DNA of 5,749 nucleotides from Sphingomonas sp. UBA4766 (lineage in GTDB: Bacteria > Pseudomonadota > Alphaproteobacteria > Sphingomonadales > Sphingomonadaceae). The stretch's first letter is position 1; each line of letters starts with the position of its first letter. The stretch is taken from positions 3,470-9,218 of the forward strand of contig DHHS01000031.1 of NCBI GenBank assembly GCA_002403415.1, written 5' to 3'. Both the position numbers and the translations under genes were made by a program. Below are positions 1 through 5,336 of this stretch, one piece after another. Under the pieces are notes generated by a model, which saw nothing but the letters and a program-made list of their open reading frames with translations, was not told the origin of the DNA and made no database searches.

Positions 1-386
1 AGCGTGCGCGTAATCGACGCGATCAGCGCGAGCGCGGCCCCGAACAACAGGATCGGCCAAGCGATGGAAGTCGCCACCTCCGCAGTTTGAGCACCCACCA
101 ACGGGCGCAGCACCGCGATCATTGCGGCGGGGACCAGATCGGGAAGGCGCGACCAATGCATCGCCAGCCCCCCGGCCAGCCGATATTGTCGCACATCGCC
201 AAACGCCTGCCCACCGAGCCAGTCGCGAATCTGCTGCAGCCGCAGCGCGTCATCGGTATCGGGCAAGTGAAGCGCCGCCAGCGCCCCCCAATCACGCGCT
301 GCCCATGCGCCGCCCAGCAATAGCGCCAACGCCGCCGCGATCAGCGCATCGCCGCGTGCTGTTTTGCGCTCGGCCGGTTGTTCCAT
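1..386 (-). CDS. Multi-spanning membrane protein, GT-C glycosyltransferase-like, N-terminal part (cut by window edge)
   Basis: The frame opens at an ATG (384-386) directly behind an in-frame TGA (390-392), so this is the first possible start; 128 codons are visible. No clear Shine-Dalgarno is seen. The protein has a short basic N-terminus, a hydrophobic segment at about residues 13-32, an extramembrane loop with an acidic cluster (DTDD at 43-46) followed by QQIRDWLGG (51-59) and MHWSRLPDL (76-84), and a second hydrophobic segment at about 104-124. An acidic D-x-D motif in the first loop after TM1 is typical of GT-C transferases (PMT/ArnT/STT3 type), and I recall similar sphingomonad proteins, often labelled 'AcrB/AcrD/AcrF family' without good reason. 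It lies 47 bases downstream of argG on the same strand, so co-transcription is possible. Substrate cannot be inferred. Sure of a membrane protein, unsure of family. Confidence 0.72.
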   Translation of the reverse strand, partial: MEQPAERKTARGDALIAAALALLLGGAWAARDWGALAALHLPDTDDALRLQQIRDWLGGQAFGDVRQYRLAGGLAMHWSRLPDLVPAAMIAVLRPLVGAQTAEVATSIAWPILLFGAALALIASITRT

Positions 387-433
387 GGGTCAGCGCTAGC
401 CCGATTGGGGTTAAGGCGCGGTTTCGCGGGGAC

Positions 434-1654
434 TCAGCCGCGATCGCGCCGCCCGAGCAGCCGCAACCGCAGCGCGTTCAGCTTGATGAACCCGGCGGCG
501 TCGCGCTGGTCATAGGCGCCCTGATCGTCCTCAAACGTCACCACTTTCTCGCTGTAGAGCGAATGCGGCGATTTCCGCCCGACGACATACACGCCGCCCT
601 TGTAAAGCTTTAGCCGAACCGTGCCCGTCACCTTGGCCTGGCTATGGTCGATTGCCGCCTGCAACATCTCGCGCTCGGGGGAAAACCAGAAGCCGTTATA
701 GACCAGCTCGGCATAGCGGGGGCTGAGTTCATCCTTCAGGTGCGCGGCACCCCGGTCGAGCGTCAATTGCTCGATGCCCCGGTGGGCGAGGTGGTAAATC
801 GTGCCGCCTGGCGTCTCATACATGCCCCGCGATTTCATGCCGACAAAGCGATTTTCGACCAGGTCGAGCCGCCCGATGCCGTGTCGCCGCCCCAGTTCAT
901 TCAACGCGGTGAGCAGCGTGGCGGGCGACATTGCGTCGCCGTTGAGTGCAACCCCGTCGCCGCGTTCAAAATCGATCGTGATAATCTCGGGCATGTCGGG
1001 CGCATCCTCCGGATTGACGGTGCGCGAATAAACATAATCGGGCACTTCCTCCCACGGATCCTCCAGCACTTTGCCCTCGCTGCTTGTGTGGAGCAGGTTG
1101 GCGTCGGTCGAAAACGGCGCTTCGCCGCGTTTGTCCTTGGCGACCTGGATCTGATGCGCTTCGGCAAATTCGATCAGGCGGGTGCGGCTCGTCAAATCCC
1201 ATTCGCGCCACGGCGCAATCACTTTTATGTCGGGGGCGAGCGCGTAATAGCCCAGCTCGAAGCGGACCTGATCATTGCCTTTTCCCGTCGCGCCGTGGCT
1301 GACGGCATCAGCGCCCACCGCCCGGGCGATCTCGATCTGGCGCTTGGCAATCAGCGGCCGGGCAATTGATGTGCCGAGCAGATACAGCCCCTCATACAGC
1401 GCGTTCGCCCGCATCATCGGGAACACATAGTCGCGGACAAATTCTTCGCGCAGATCGTCGATGAAGATATGGTCGGGCTTGACGCCGGCGGCCTCCGCCT
1501 TGCGCCGCGCAGGTTCCAGTTCCTCACCCTGACCCAGATCGGCGGTGAAGGTGACGACCTCGCACTTATAGGTCTGTTGCAGCCATTTCAGGATCACGCT
1601 GGTGTCGAGCCCGCCCGAATAGGCGAGGACGACTCGATTGATCTGGTCGGTCAT
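434..1654 (-). CDS. argG: Argininosuccinate synthase
   Basis: Cytoplasmic enzyme that joins citrulline and aspartate with ATP (to AMP and PPi), giving argininosuccinate, the penultimate step of arginine synthesis. The 406-residue product has the usual family length. The N-terminal ATP-pyrophosphatase loop AYSGGLDTS is at residues 11-19, the second signature GATGKGNDQVRFE at 121-133, and the conserved block ENRFVGMKSRGMYETPGG at 267-284. The reading frame is open for 122 more codons upstream, but these overlap the divergent DUF1801 gene and do not resemble ArgG. The chosen start (1652-1654) gives MTDQINRVVLAYSGG and is preceded by AGGAG at six-base spacing. It is transcribed away from the DUF1801 gene and may lead into the membrane-protein gene. 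No truncation or missing catalytic residue is visible. Confidence 0.98.
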   Translation of the reverse strand: MTDQINRVVLAYSGGLDTSVILKWLQQTYKCEVVTFTADLGQGEELEPARRKAEAAGVKPDHIFIDDLREEFVRDYVFPMMRANALYEGLYLLGTSIARPLIAKRQIEIARAVGADAVSHGATGKGNDQVRFELGYYALAPDIKVIAPWREWDLTSRTRLIEFAEAHQIQVAKDKRGEAPFSTDANLLHTSSEGKVLEDPWEEVPDYVYSRTVNPEDAPDMPEIITIDFERGDGVALNGDAMSPATLLTALNELGRRHGIGRLDLVENRFVGMKSRGMYETPGGTIYHLAHRGIEQLTLDRGAAHLKDELSPRYAELVYNGFWFSPEREMLQAAIDHSQAKVTGTVRLKLYKGGVYVVGRKSPHSLYSEKVVTFEDDQGAYDQRDAAGFIKLNALRLRLLGRRDRG

Positions 1655-1660
1655 GGCATG

Positions 1661-1665
1661 CTCCT
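1661..1665 (-). promoter_or_regulatory. Ribosome binding site that fixes the argG start
   Basis: The minus strand reads AGGAG here, six bases before the ATG at 1654. It supports the 406-residue start over the long upstream extension of the open frame. Confidence 0.75.
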
Positions 1666-1685
1666 GATGCGGCAAAGCGGGTAGG

Positions 1686-1699
1686 GTCGCGCCCGCGAC
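1686..1699. repeat. GC palindrome in the argG / DUF1801 divergent gap
   Basis: GTCGCG and CGCGAC form a perfect six-base inverted repeat with a two-base centre, inside the 63-base gap between the two divergent starts. It could be an operator shared by both genes, but GC-rich six-base arms are not rare in this background, and no clear -35/-10 pair was found in the gap. Confidence 0.3.
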
Positions 1700-1717
1700 T
1701 AAGCGAGGGGCTAGCCA

Positions 1718-2134
1718 ATGGCAAACAAGACGGTCGAAACGCAAGCAAGCGTTGAGGATTTTTTGGGCAAGGTCGAACTGCCTCAGCGGCTCGCCGATGC
1801 GCGCGTGCTGATTGACCTGATGACGCGCATATCCGGGGAGCCGCCGCGGCTGTGGGGACCGTCGATCATCGGTTTTGGCAGCGTGCATTACCGCTATGCC
1901 AGCGGGCGGGAGGGTGACACGCCAGGCATCGCCTTTTCGCCCCGCAAGGCCGAGTTGGTGCTTTATGTCGGCGCGAGCACGCCTAATATCGCCGCGTTGC
2001 TGGAGGGCCTGGGCAAGCACAAGACGGGCAAGGGGTGCCTATACGTTAAGAAGCTGGCCGATGTGGATGCCGACGTGCTGGCCCGCGTGGTCGAGACGGC
2101 ATGGAAAAATCGCCACGCGATGGCGGGGTGCTAG
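1718..2134 (+). CDS. DUF1801 domain protein (YdhG/YjbR/CyaY-like fold)
   Basis: A 138-residue soluble protein with no signal peptide or membrane segment. The segment WGPSIIGFGSVHYRYASGRE (46-65), then FSPRKAELVLYV (73-84) and LGKHKTGKGCLYVKKLADVD (98-117), is the recognisable DUF1801 pattern, covering nearly the whole chain. Members have a small alpha/beta fold related to frataxin/YjbR; their biochemical function is not established, so none is assigned. The start is the ATG at 1718 with a weak purine-rich stretch (GAGGGG, 1705-1710) seven bases upstream. It is divergent from argG and followed 65 bases later by arsR on the same strand. The AT-rich promoter-like stretch before arsR suggests the ars genes have their own promoter, although read-through from here is possible. 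Confidence 0.9.
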   Translation: MANKTVETQASVEDFLGKVELPQRLADARVLIDLMTRISGEPPRLWGPSIIGFGSVHYRYASGREGDTPGIAFSPRKAELVLYVGASTPNIAALLEGLGKHKTGKGCLYVKKLADVDADVLARVVETAWKNRHAMAGC

Positions 2135-2171
2135 CGGCGGGGCAAAGCCAGAGCGGAACGGTATTTGCATT

Positions 2172-2207
2172 GATTCCATATTTCCACTAATGATGAATTA
2201 TGGAATC
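2172..2207. promoter_or_regulatory. Candidate ArsR operator/promoter spanning the arsR start codon
   Basis: The arms 2172-2184 (GATTCCATATTTC) and 2195-2207 (GAATTATGGAATC) are complementary at 12 of 13 positions (mismatch 2181/2198) around a ten-base centre. The outer nine bases of each arm match perfectly. The stretch is markedly AT-rich in a GC-rich region and sits immediately before arsR, as expected of an ArsR/SmtB operator. A TTGCAT at 2165-2170 could serve as -35, with a weak -10-like AATGAT (2189-2194) 18 bases later. The right arm contains the arsR ATG (2200-2202), so a bound repressor would cover both promoter and start codon. Binding is inferred from position and symmetry only. Confidence 0.65.
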
Positions 2208-2550
2208 GTCGCAAGCATTGGCCGCGCTGGCGGCGCTTGCCCATGGTATGCGGCTGTCGGCGTTCCGGCTGTTGGTGCAGGCGGGCGATAGCGGCATTGC
2301 CGCGGGGGAGATTGCGCGGGCGTTGAATGTTCCAGCCAATACCTTGTCGGCCAATTTGGCCGTCCTGGCCCATGCAGGGTTGATCGACGGCCAACGGCGC
2401 GGCCGGTCGATCATTTATGCGGCGCGCTACGACGCCATGGCGGCGCTGCTTGGTTATTTGATGGAGGATTGTTGCGGCGGCAATCCTCGCATCTGTTCGA
2501 CCCTGACTGATGTGATGGCGCGAAGTCGCTGCCCAGATGAGGTGCAATGA
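2200..2550 (+). CDS. arsR: ArsR-family arsenite-responsive repressor
   Basis: A 116-residue winged-helix repressor of the ArsR/SmtB family that would bind its own promoter and release it when As(III) binds. The helix-turn-helix covers about residues 35-61 (GEIARALNVPANTLSANLAV), followed by the wing with GRSIIYAARYD (68-78). The classical Cys-Val-Cys sensor in the recognition region is absent. Instead cysteines lie at C91, C92 and C99 in the DCCGGNPRIC stretch after the wing, plus C111. This resembles the Acidithiobacillus ferrooxidans type of ArsR, whose C-terminal cysteine triad binds As(III). The start is the first ATG after an in-frame TGA (2194-2196). No Shine-Dalgarno is visible and the start lies inside the operator, so the mRNA may be leaderless. 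Its stop overlaps the arsC start by four bases. Confidence 0.93.
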   Translation: MESSQALAALAALAHGMRLSAFRLLVQAGDSGIAAGEIARALNVPANTLSANLAVLAHAGLIDGQRRGRSIIYAARYDAMAALLGYLMEDCCGGNPRICSTLTDVMARSRCPDEVQ

Positions 2551-3071
2551 TGACTCAAAAGATTGTGACGGTATTGTTTTTGTGCACGGGAAATTCGGCG
2601 CGGTCGATATTGGCCGAGGCGTTGCTGAACGATCGCGGCGCGGGCCGGTTTCGTGCTTTTTCCGCTGGCAGCCAGCCCAAGGGTGTGCCTCACCCGATGG
2701 CGCTTGCCTTGCTGGCCGAATCGGGTTTGGCGACGGCGGGATTGCGGTCAAAGAGCTGGGACGAGTTCGCTGGTACCGATGCGCCCGTGATCGATATTGT
2801 CATCACCGTGTGCGACAATGCAGCAGGGGAAATGTGCCCGGTATGGCCCGGGCATCCGGTCACCGCACATTGGGGCATCGAAGACCCCGCCGCAGTGGAC
2901 GGTGAGGGGCAGCGCGATGCGTTCGAGGCTGCGCGCCGCTACCTTCTCGATCGGATCGAGGCATTGATCGCGCTGCCGCCGGGGGCGTATGATCCGGCGA
3001 CCCTCAAAGCGGCGCTGGCCGCGATTGGTGCGCGCGAGGGGGCAACTGCGCACCGGAATGAAGTGGCATGA
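2547..3071 (+). CDS. arsC: Arsenate reductase, low-molecular-weight protein tyrosine phosphatase type
   Basis: Cytoplasmic enzyme reducing arsenate to arsenite through a cysteine relay, normally regenerated by thioredoxin. The 174-residue chain carries the phosphatase loop CTGNSAR (C13 to R19), two further redox cysteines C89 and C97 in the VCDNAAGEMCPVWPG stretch, and an acidic EDP (112-114) at the general-acid position. This is the pattern of the S. aureus pI258-type ArsC, with a C-terminal tail of about 30 residues extending past that core. The start ATG (2547) overlaps the arsR stop as ATGA, indicating translational coupling. A second ATG follows at once (2550) and sits at a better distance, seven bases, from GAGG (2539-2542), so the product may begin one residue later. 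All catalytic residues are present. Confidence 0.96.
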   Translation: MMTQKIVTVLFLCTGNSARSILAEALLNDRGAGRFRAFSAGSQPKGVPHPMALALLAESGLATAGLRSKSWDEFAGTDAPVIDIVITVCDNAAGEMCPVWPGHPVTAHWGIEDPAAVDGEGQRDAFEAARRYLLDRIEALIALPPGAYDPATLKAALAAIGAREGATAHRNEVA

Positions 3072-3115
3072 TCCAGGCTGCCCCGATCACCGGCGACGCC
3101 GGCAACGGGAGCTGA
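3068..3115 (+). other. 15-codon mini open frame between arsC and arsH
   Basis: An ATG at 3068 overlaps the arsC stop as ATGA, the same arrangement as arsR/arsC. It opens a frame of 15 codons (MIQAAPITGDAGNGS) ending at TGA 3113-3115, with a second in-frame TGA at 3116-3118. The frame is the same as that of arsH, whose GTG follows at 3122. It may be a short leader peptide coupling arsC and arsH translation, the remnant of a gene or an older start, or chance. No recognised domain; no strong Shine-Dalgarno. Confidence 0.3.
3077..3112 (+). promoter_or_regulatory. Possible hairpin enclosing the arsH ribosome binding site
   Basis: The inner stem CCGGC/GCCGG (3090-3094 with 3098-3102, loop GAC) is perfect. 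Outside it CCCG (3082-3085) can pair with CGGG (3106-3109), and GCT (3077-3079) with AGC (3110-3112). The outer pairing buries GGGAG (3107-3111), the likely Shine-Dalgarno of arsH, ten bases before its GTG. Ribosomes translating the mini frame would open this structure, which would couple arsH to arsC. The stems are visible; the role is inferred. Confidence 0.35.
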
Positions 3116-3121
3116 TGACCC

Positions 3122-3853
3122 GTGCCGCTCAGGTCGCTCCCCGATCCGGATTATCTTCCGGCGCTTGATCCGCGTTACTTAATCGACCGGCCGGGGCTCG
3201 GCCTGGGGTCGGCTGATCCGCCGCTTCGGATCTTGTTGCTCTATGGGTCGTTGCGCGACCGGTCCTATTCGCGGTTGTGCGTGGAGGAGGCCGCGCGCCT
3301 TCTGCGCCGGTTCGGGTGCGACACGCGCATTTTCGACCCTGCGACGCTGCCCCTGCCCGATCAGGTAGCGCAGGACGATCATCCCGCCGTGCATGAACTG
3401 CGCGATCTCTCGCTCTGGTCGGAAGGGCAAGTATGGTGCAGTCCCGAACGCCATGGCCAGATCACTGGCATCATGAAAACCCAAATCGATCATCTGCCGC
3501 TGCAAATGGGCGGAGTCCGGCCGACTCAGGGGCGCACGCTGGCGGTGATGCAGGTGTCGGCGGGCTCACAATCCTTCAACAGTGTCAATACGTTGCGCGT
3601 GCTGGGGCGGTGGATGCGCATGTTCACCATTCCCAATCAGTCATCCGTCGCCAAGGCTTATAACGAATTTGACGAGGCAGGGCGGATGAAACCTTCGGCC
3701 TATTATGACCGCATTGTCGATGTCATGGAGGAATTGGTGCGGTTTACGGTCTTGCTTCGGCCACACGCCGCCACGCTTGTCGATCGCTATTCTGAGCGAA
3801 AGGAATCCGGCGCGCCGGTAAATAGGGCAGCCGCTCCGCCCCAGTCGCGGTGA
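3122..3853 (+). CDS. arsH: ArsH, NADPH-dependent FMN flavoprotein of arsenic resistance
   Basis: ArsH proteins are flavodoxin-like, FMN-binding NADPH oxidoreductases; characterised members oxidise trivalent methylated and aromatic arsenicals to less toxic pentavalent forms. The 243-residue chain has the flavin phosphate loop LLLYGSLRDRSYS at 38-50, the conserved VWCSPERHGQITGIMKTQID at 104-123, VSAGSQSFNSVNTLRVLGRW at 145-164 and IPNQSSVAKAYNEFD at 170-184. The C-terminal tail after about residue 225 is low in conserved features. Translation must start at GTG 3122 or later, because a TGA lies two codons upstream in frame. GGGAG (3107-3111) sits ten bases before the GTG. An ATG at 3115 is out of frame and ends after 16 codons. 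The gene is the last of the ars cluster and converges on the thiolase. The efflux permease often found beside arsH is absent. Confidence 0.96.
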   Translation: MPLRSLPDPDYLPALDPRYLIDRPGLGLGSADPPLRILLLYGSLRDRSYSRLCVEEAARLLRRFGCDTRIFDPATLPLPDQVAQDDHPAVHELRDLSLWSEGQVWCSPERHGQITGIMKTQIDHLPLQMGGVRPTQGRTLAVMQVSAGSQSFNSVNTLRVLGRWMRMFTIPNQSSVAKAYNEFDEAGRMKPSAYYDRIVDVMEELVRFTVLLRPHAATLVDRYSERKESGAPVNRAAAPPQSR

Positions 3854-3855
3854 TG

Positions 3856-3869
3856 GGGGGAGGTCCCCC
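3856..3869. terminator. Possible bidirectional terminator hairpin between arsH and the thiolase
   Basis: Five G (3856-3860) and five C (3865-3869) can pair around a four-base AGGT loop, filling the 16-base gap between convergent stops. No T-run follows on either side, so intrinsic termination would be weak. It is the only stem in the gap. Confidence 0.35.
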
Positions 3870-5063
3870 TCACACGATCTCGAACAATCCCGCCGCGCCC
3901 ATGCCGCCTGCGGTGCACATCGACACCACGACCCAGCGCACGCCGCGCTTGCGCCCTTCGATCAGCGCATGGCCGACAAGGCGCGACCCGGTCATCCCGA
4001 ACGGGTGGCCGATCGCGATCGCGCCGCCATTGACGTTGTAGCGATCGGGATCGATGCCGAGTGTGTCGCGGCAATAAAGGCATTGCGAGGCAAAGGCTTC
4101 GTTCAACTCCCACAGGCCAATGTCAGCGACCGACAACCCGGCGCGCGCAAGCAGCTTTGGGATCGCAAATACGGGGCCAATGCCCATTTCATCGGGTGCG
4201 CAGCCCGCGGCCTGAAAACCCCGGTAAATGCCCAAAATCTCGCGCCCCTCCGCCTCGGCGGTTGCGCGTTCCATCAGGATTTGTGCCGACGCGCCGTCGG
4301 AAAGCTGGCTGGCATTGCCGGCGGTGATGTGTTTGCCCTCCTTCACGAACTGGCCGTCTTTCCATACGGTTTTCAGGTTCATGATGCCTTCGTAAGTGGT
4401 GCCGGGGCGAATCCCTTCATCCTGGGAGACGGTCACTTGTTCGCGGCCGATTTCCTTGCCCTCCTTGTCGATCAGCGCGCGTTCGACGGTGATGGGGGCA
4501 ATTTCCTCCGCAAAGGCGCCGGTCTCCAACCCACGCGCCGCGCGCTGCTGGCTCATCGCGCCGTAGTGATCCTGCGCCTCGCGGGTGATGCCATAGCGTT
4601 CGGCGACGATTTCGGCGGTTTCGATCATCGGGATATAGGCGGCCGGTTCGTTCGCGATTACCGACTGATTGACATAGCGCGGGGCGTTTTGCGCGGTCAT
4701 GCTGACGCTTTCCATGCCGCCCGCCAGCGCCACGTCGATCTCATCACACATGATCGATCGTGCGGCCAGCGCCACGGCCGTCAGGCCGGAGCCGCATTTG
4801 CGATCAAGCGAAAAGGCAGGCACGCTTTGCGGCAGAGCACCGGCAAACACGGCCATGCGACCGGCATTGCCGCCCTGGCTGCCCCATTGGTTGCCGACGC
4901 CCCAGAAGATTTCGTCGATGCGGGCAGGGTCGATCCCGGCGCGTTCGACCGCGGCGTTCATGACGTGCCCTGCCAGCACGGGTGCTTCGGTGACGTTGAA
5001 CACCCCGCGCATGGCCTTGCCAATCGGTGTGCGGGCGGTGGCGACAATGGCGGCTTCGCGCAT
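3870..5063 (-). CDS. Thiolase (acetyl-CoA C-acyltransferase / acetyltransferase family)
   Basis: Cytoplasmic enzyme of the thiolase superfamily, which either cleaves 3-ketoacyl-CoA with CoA (beta-oxidation) or condenses two acetyl-CoA. The 397 residues match the usual length. The acyl-accepting cysteine is C90 in DRKCGSGLTAVALAARS, NEAF is at 321-324, the catalytic histidine H353 lies in NVNGGAIAIGHPFGMTGSR, and the second catalytic cysteine C383 in SMCTAGGMGAAG. The loop reads HPFGMTG rather than the commoner HPLGASG, a variant I recall from one acyltransferase subgroup; substrate length cannot be told. The start (ATG, 5061-5063) is preceded by AGGAG at 5073-5077 with nine-base spacing. A GTAACC-N16-CGAATG element on the same strand lies about 160 bases upstream, so sigma-factor control is possible. 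No partner dehydrogenase or hydratase is adjacent in the window. Confidence 0.95.
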   Translation of the reverse strand: MREAAIVATARTPIGKAMRGVFNVTEAPVLAGHVMNAAVERAGIDPARIDEIFWGVGNQWGSQGGNAGRMAVFAGALPQSVPAFSLDRKCGSGLTAVALAARSIMCDEIDVALAGGMESVSMTAQNAPRYVNQSVIANEPAAYIPMIETAEIVAERYGITREAQDHYGAMSQQRAARGLETGAFAEEIAPITVERALIDKEGKEIGREQVTVSQDEGIRPGTTYEGIMNLKTVWKDGQFVKEGKHITAGNASQLSDGASAQILMERATAEAEGREILGIYRGFQAAGCAPDEMGIGPVFAIPKLLARAGLSVADIGLWELNEAFASQCLYCRDTLGIDPDRYNVNGGAIAIGHPFGMTGSRLVGHALIEGRKRGVRWVVVSMCTAGGMGAAGLFEIV

Positions 5064-5129
5064 ATGGGGGCTCTCCTCTAACGATTGTTCTGGAGCTTAG
5101 CCTAATTCAAACGCGCGGGATTGTCAGTC

Positions 5130-5160
5130 CCATCATGGCACCCCCGATGACGGGCGATGG
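5130..5160. repeat. Nested inverted repeat in the thiolase leader
   Basis: CCCG (5143-5146) and CGGG (5151-5154) flank an ATGA loop. Outside them CCATC (5130-5134) can pair with GATGG (5156-5160), though with an uneven internal loop. In the thiolase transcript this would be a stem-loop about 70-95 bases before the start codon. Function unknown; short stems in GC-rich DNA may be chance. Confidence 0.2.
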
Positions 5161-5184
5161 CATACAATAACGCGCCACCGCCCG

Positions 5185-5215
5185 GTGACCTGGGAGGTTT
5201 GATCGGGTAGGTCAC
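5185..5215. repeat. Seven-base inverted repeat just inside the minus-strand ECF-type promoter
   Basis: GTGACCT (5185-5191) and AGGTCAC (5209-5215) are perfect inverted copies with 17 bases between. They lie immediately downstream of the predicted minus-strand transcription start (around 5218), so they could form a 5' hairpin of that RNA or be a regulator site. Only the symmetry is seen. Confidence 0.35.
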
Positions 5216-5222
5216 GTAATCG

Positions 5223-5250
5223 CATTCGCGCGTGCGGGGTGGCTGGTTAC
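5223..5250 (-). promoter_or_regulatory. ECF-type promoter, minus strand, toward the thiolase
   Basis: On the minus strand GTAACC (5250-5245), sixteen bases, then CGAATG (5228-5223). The same two hexamers with the same spacing occur on the plus strand upstream of the sigma-factor gene. The AAC core in the -35 and CGA in the -10 are typical of ECF sigma promoters, and GTAACC-N16-CGAA is what I recall for the SigF regulon of Caulobacter. Transcription would begin near 5218 and run through a leader of about 155 bases to the thiolase, unless it makes a separate small RNA. Confidence 0.65.
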
Positions 5251-5308
5251 AAATGGGTGAAAGTCACGCTATCAGGCGCGTCGGTGTTCGCGATTTTTCC
5301 GGCACTAT

Positions 5309-5336
5309 GTAACCGATCGAGTGGGTCTGCCGAATG
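5309..5336 (+). promoter_or_regulatory. ECF-type promoter, plus strand, at the sigma-factor gene
   Basis: GTAACC at 5309-5314, a sixteen-base spacer, then CGAATG at 5331-5336. Position immediately at the sigma gene suggests autoregulation, the rule for ECF sigma factors. The -10 element overlaps the ATG at 5334, so a start point six or seven bases further on would fall around 5340, inside the annotated reading frame. Identity to the minus-strand element makes chance very unlikely. Confidence 0.7.

Noticed and set aside
387..433. Possible terminator between argG and the membrane-protein gene
   Set aside because: Only four-base stems (such as CGCG/CGCG) can be drawn and there is no T-run; the gap is too short for a separate promoter to be evident.
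122..613. 163-codon plus-strand open frame at the left edge
   Set aside because: It runs antisense to the membrane-protein gene and the argG end, with Ala/Arg/Pro-rich shadow composition.
644..1369. 241-codon plus-strand open frame antisense to argG
   Set aside because: It lies wholly inside argG, whose motifs are clear; long antisense frames are common in GC-rich genes.
1655..2020. In-frame 122-codon extension upstream of argG
   Set aside because: It overlaps the DUF1801 gene on the opposite strand, has no ArgG-like sequence, and a good AGGAG precedes the inner ATG at 1654.
2131..2751. 206-codon minus-strand open frame across arsR and arsC
   Set aside because: It is antisense to two well-supported genes and their operator, and resembles no protein I know.
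3115..3165. ATG at 3115 as an alternative arsH start
   Set aside because: It is out of frame with ArsH and stops after 16 codons.
3969..5081. 370-codon plus-strand open frame antisense to the thiolase
   Set aside because: It mirrors the thiolase gene, has low-complexity His/Arg/Gly-rich content and no recognisable domain.
5106..5225. Short minus-strand frames in the thiolase leader (including one starting at the ATG within CGAATG)
   Set aside because: All are about 30 codons or fewer, lack ribosome binding sites and overlap the inverted repeats.
5253..5312. Nineteen-residue plus-strand frame between the two ECF-type promoters
   Set aside because: No Shine-Dalgarno, no recognisable sequence, and its stop codon TAA is part of the GTAACC element.
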